NCBI GenBank assembly: GCA_029261455.1
Contig: JAJDBH010000022.1
Span: 1 to 33,691 of the forward strand
DNA from: Nitrospinaceae bacterium
GTDB taxonomy: Bacteria; Nitrospinota; Nitrospinia; Nitrospinales; VA-1
DNA length: 33,691 bases
Reading direction: 5' to 3'
In this document: positions 33,501-33,691 of the stretch, one piece after another
Layout: every line of letters begins with the position of its first letter
Position numbering within the stretch: position 1 is the stretch's first letter
Notes under the pieces: model-generated
Seen by the model: only the letters and a program-made list of their open reading frames with translations
Told to the model about the DNA's origin: nothing
The model's database searches: none
Made by a program: the position numbers and the translations under genes

Positions 33501-33691
33501 TCAGATAGTTTTAGGCGTTCTATAAATTCCATCACTTCGATAAAATCTGTCCTTTTGGATAATTTCTATCATAAATTTATCATAGTTGATTTTCTGATCA
33601 TCAACTTTGATATTAGTTAGGAATATTTTTATGCTTGGAAAAAAATGCTTAGGACAAATCTTTTTTTACGGAGATTATTAATTTTGTCTTC
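33501..33691 (-). CDS. partial gene running in from the right edge (C-terminus only)
   Basis: The minus strand is open from the right edge to TGA at 33501, 63 codons without a stop in an AT-rich region. It reads as a plausible charged C-terminus (NIKVDDQKINYDKFMIEI, then KDRFYRSDGIYRTPK). No family can be recognised. If real it belongs to whatever lies beyond the right attachment site, perhaps a second element. Confidence 0.4.

Noticed and set aside
33318-33620. 100-residue plus-strand frame
   Set aside because: It translates straight through the tRNA-Thr fragment (the familiar spurious SQRAELNRRPTDYEL string) and has no ribosome binding site.

Overview
The window looks like a chromosome segment of a Gram-negative, moderately AT-rich free-living bacterium. 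It has a lipoprotein with a lipobox, a periplasmic c-type cytochrome, many PAS/receiver proteins and long pentapeptide-repeat proteins. That mix reminds me of marine Nitrospinota (Nitrospina-like) genomes, but this is an impression, not a phylogenetic result.

Bases 1-17300 are ordinary core/accessory chromosome. They hold a CPA1 Na+/H+ antiporter (cut by the left edge), a DUF389 membrane protein, a TPR lipoprotein, a minus-strand cluster with an isoprenylcysteine-methyltransferase-like protein flanked by two very small membrane proteins, a receiver-PAS protein, an RhlE-type DEAD-box helicase, a zinc-ribbon/HEAGH membrane protein, MarC, a cyclic-nucleotide-binding protein, an ankyrin protein, a stand-alone receiver protein, a small pentapeptide protein, ArsC, and a DUF4405 membrane protein next to a cytochrome c. 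Several genes too short for routine ORF calling are supported by strong ribosome binding sites or ATGA/GTGA overlaps.

Bases 17354-23293 form a signalling block. A 453-residue pentapeptide-repeat gene is followed by a broken receiver-GGDEF gene, a PAS histidine kinase, a single-domain receiver, a receiver-PAS protein and a receiver-histidine-kinase hybrid. The 5' end and leader of the pentapeptide gene recur, decayed, at the 3' end of the last kinase gene, so the signalling genes sit between two imperfect direct repeats.

Bases 23309-33437 are an integrative element of about 10.1 kb. It is bounded by identical 45-bp direct repeats that are the 3' half of a tRNA-Thr(CGU) gene. From the left it carries a tyrosine integrase, an unknown gene, an AlpA-like excisionase coupled to a primase-helicase fusion, and then a minus-strand cargo of four genes that look like phage defence: a membrane protein overlapping a soluble partner, an Abi-alpha (DUF4393)-like protein, and a large PIN plus PD-(D/E)XK fusion. 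Just inside the right end the end module is repeated with a different, tRNA-Lys(CUU)-like, 3' half. Neither att copy is followed by the tRNA 5' half, so the sequence beyond base 33437 is probably another element in a tandem island, with the intact tRNA further right.

The most promising undescribed material is the cargo at 28960-33008 and the doubled end module at 33165-33437.
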